DNA from: Clostridia bacterium | GTDB lineage: Bacteria; Bacillota; Clostridia; Monoglobales; Monoglobaceae | Length of the DNA stretch: 5,721 nt | Direction of reading: 5' to 3' | Assembly: GCA_017625185.1 (NCBI GenBank) | Contig: JAGALN010000229.1 | Span: 1-5,721, forward strand | In this document: piece by piece, positions 4,873 to 5,721 of the stretch | Layout of the letters: each line of letters begins with the position of its first letter | Position numbering within the stretch: the first letter of the stretch is position 1 | Position numbers and translations under genes: made by a program | Notes under the pieces: model-generated | Seen by the model: only the letters and a program-made list of their open reading frames with translations | The model's database searches: none | Told to the model about the DNA's origin: nothing

Positions 4873-5721
4873 ATGAGCGAGAAAAACAACTTTAAACCTT
4901 ACGTGCCGGCAGACAAGATTACCCCGGAAATTACCATCACTTCGATTGTTATGGGGATTCTCCTTGCGGTTGTCTTCGGTGCGGCAAATGCTTACCTGGG
5001 TCTTCGGGTAGGTATGACAGTTTCGGCATCCATTCCGGCGGCGGTAATTGCCATGGGTGTCATCCGTGTGATTATGCGGAAGAATTCTATCTTAGAAAGC
5101 AACATTGTCCAGACCGTAGGCTCTGCGGGCGAATCCTTGGCCGCAGGTGCCATCTTTACCTTGCCGGCACTGTTTTTGTGGGCGGCAGAGGGTAAGATGG
5201 ACAAGCCTGGTATCCTTTCCATTACTCTGATAGCACTCCTTGGGGGACTTTTGGGTGTCTTCTTTATGGTTCCTCTGCGGAATGCCTTGATTGTAAAGGA
5301 ACACGGCGTTCTCCCCTATCCGGAGGGGACAGCTTGTGCAGAGGTTCTTCTGGCGGGAGAAGAGGGCGGTGCCAATGCCTCCACGGTATTTGCAGGGATG
5401 GGCTTTGCGGCACTTTTTAAGTTCATCATTGATGGCTTGAAGCTGGTAGCCGGTGAAGTTTCCTACCACGTCAAAGGCTTTGCAGGAGAAATTGGAACCC
5501 AGATTTACCCGGCGGTGATGAGCGTAGGCTATATCTGTGGCGCCAGAATTTCTTCTTATATGTTTGCCGGCGGTGTTTTAAGCTGGCTGGTGCTGATTCC
5601 TATGATAGTTCTCTTTGGTGAGAATATCGTTCTCTATCCCGGAACGGAACCGATCGGTGTCATCTTTGCGGAGGGCGGTGCCGGTGCTATTTGGAGCTCC
5701 TATATCCGGTATATCGGAGCC
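4873..5721 (+). CDS. OPT family oligopeptide transporter (N-terminal part, cut by window end)
   Basis: The first 283 codons are open to the window edge; full OPT proteins are usually around 600 residues or more, so about half is missing. After a hydrophilic N-terminus (MSEKNNFKPYVPADKITPE) the protein is strongly hydrophobic, with likely membrane segments at about 21-45, 50-68, 87-104, 114-134, 171-191, 209-225 and 228-249. Family motifs visible are NAYLGLRVGMTVSASIPAAV (38-57), ESNIVQTVGSAGES (75-88), the hallmark LPYPEGTACAEVL (147-159) and GEIGTQIYP-VGYI-GARIS (205-227). These match the bacterial branch of the OPT superfamily, integral membrane proteins that bring in small peptides, or in some members metal chelates, driven by ion gradients. 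The substrate is not readable here. It has its own promoter, and the dipeptidase gene upstream makes peptide uptake the more attractive guess. Confidence 0.95.
   Translation, partial: MSEKNNFKPYVPADKITPEITITSIVMGILLAVVFGAANAYLGLRVGMTVSASIPAAVIAMGVIRVIMRKNSILESNIVQTVGSAGESLAAGAIFTLPALFLWAAEGKMDKPGILSITLIALLGGLLGVFFMVPLRNALIVKEHGVLPYPEGTACAEVLLAGEEGGANASTVFAGMGFAALFKFIIDGLKLVAGEVSYHVKGFAGEIGTQIYPAVMSVGYICGARISSYMFAGGVLSWLVLIPMIVLFGENIVLYPGTEPIGVIFAEGGAGAIWSSYIRYIGA

Noticed and set aside
5092..5469. Antisense open frames opposite the OPT transporter gene
   Set aside because: The + strand reading carries clear OPT motifs and membrane segments through the same stretch. The reverse translations are Cys/Lys/Arg-rich with no family resemblance.
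1..5721. CRISPR array, tRNA/rRNA, insertion sequence, phage or defence system
   Set aside because: No regularly spaced repeats, tRNA-like folds, transposase or integrase motifs or attachment-type repeats were seen. All five coding regions are familiar chromosomal genes with consistent codon use.

Overview
The window is ordinary bacterial chromosome, read entirely on the + strand. Spacing is tight, Shine-Dalgarno sites are clear, base composition is moderate, and there are no mobile-element signatures. The sequences of PriA, the short SfsA and the M20C dipeptidase look like those of Firmicutes of the class Clostridia, probably a gut-type Oscillospiraceae/Ruminococcaceae or Lachnospiraceae relative. 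That placement comes from protein flavour and gene order only; the genus cannot be fixed from here.

Layout: bases 2-118 are the last 38 codons of a gene that best fits the RNA polymerase omega subunit (rpoZ). A textbook intrinsic terminator follows at 129-151. Next is a compact run of three genes: priA (191-2626, replication restart helicase), sfsA (2644-3345, a PD-(D/E)XK-fold DNA-binding protein) and a pepD-like M20C aminoacyl-histidine dipeptidase (3342-4781). sfsA and pepD share an ATGA stop/start overlap, and priA and sfsA are 17 bases apart, so the three are probably co-transcribed. I see no convincing promoter between the 129-151 terminator and priA.

After pepD there is a 91-base A+T-rich gap. 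It holds a well-formed sigma-A-type promoter (TTGCAG, 17 bases, TACAAT, with a TG extension) and a weak terminator-like hairpin that overlaps both the pepD stop codon and the -35 box. It also holds three spaced copies of a TGTTA core. The gap leads into a gene for an OPT-family oligopeptide transporter (4873 to the window end, incomplete at its 3' end). A transporter for small peptides next to a cytosolic dipeptidase suggests linked roles in peptide use: OPT would import and PepD-like would hydrolyse.

I found no new multi-gene system. The points most worth a second look are small. Two perfect hairpins sit back to back inside the dipeptidase gene at its catalytic/lid domain junction. Terminator-like and promoter elements are superimposed at the pepD/OPT boundary. 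The priA neighbourhood is non-canonical, with sfsA-pepD where def-fmt is often found. The sfsA start is best moved to a GTG at 2644.
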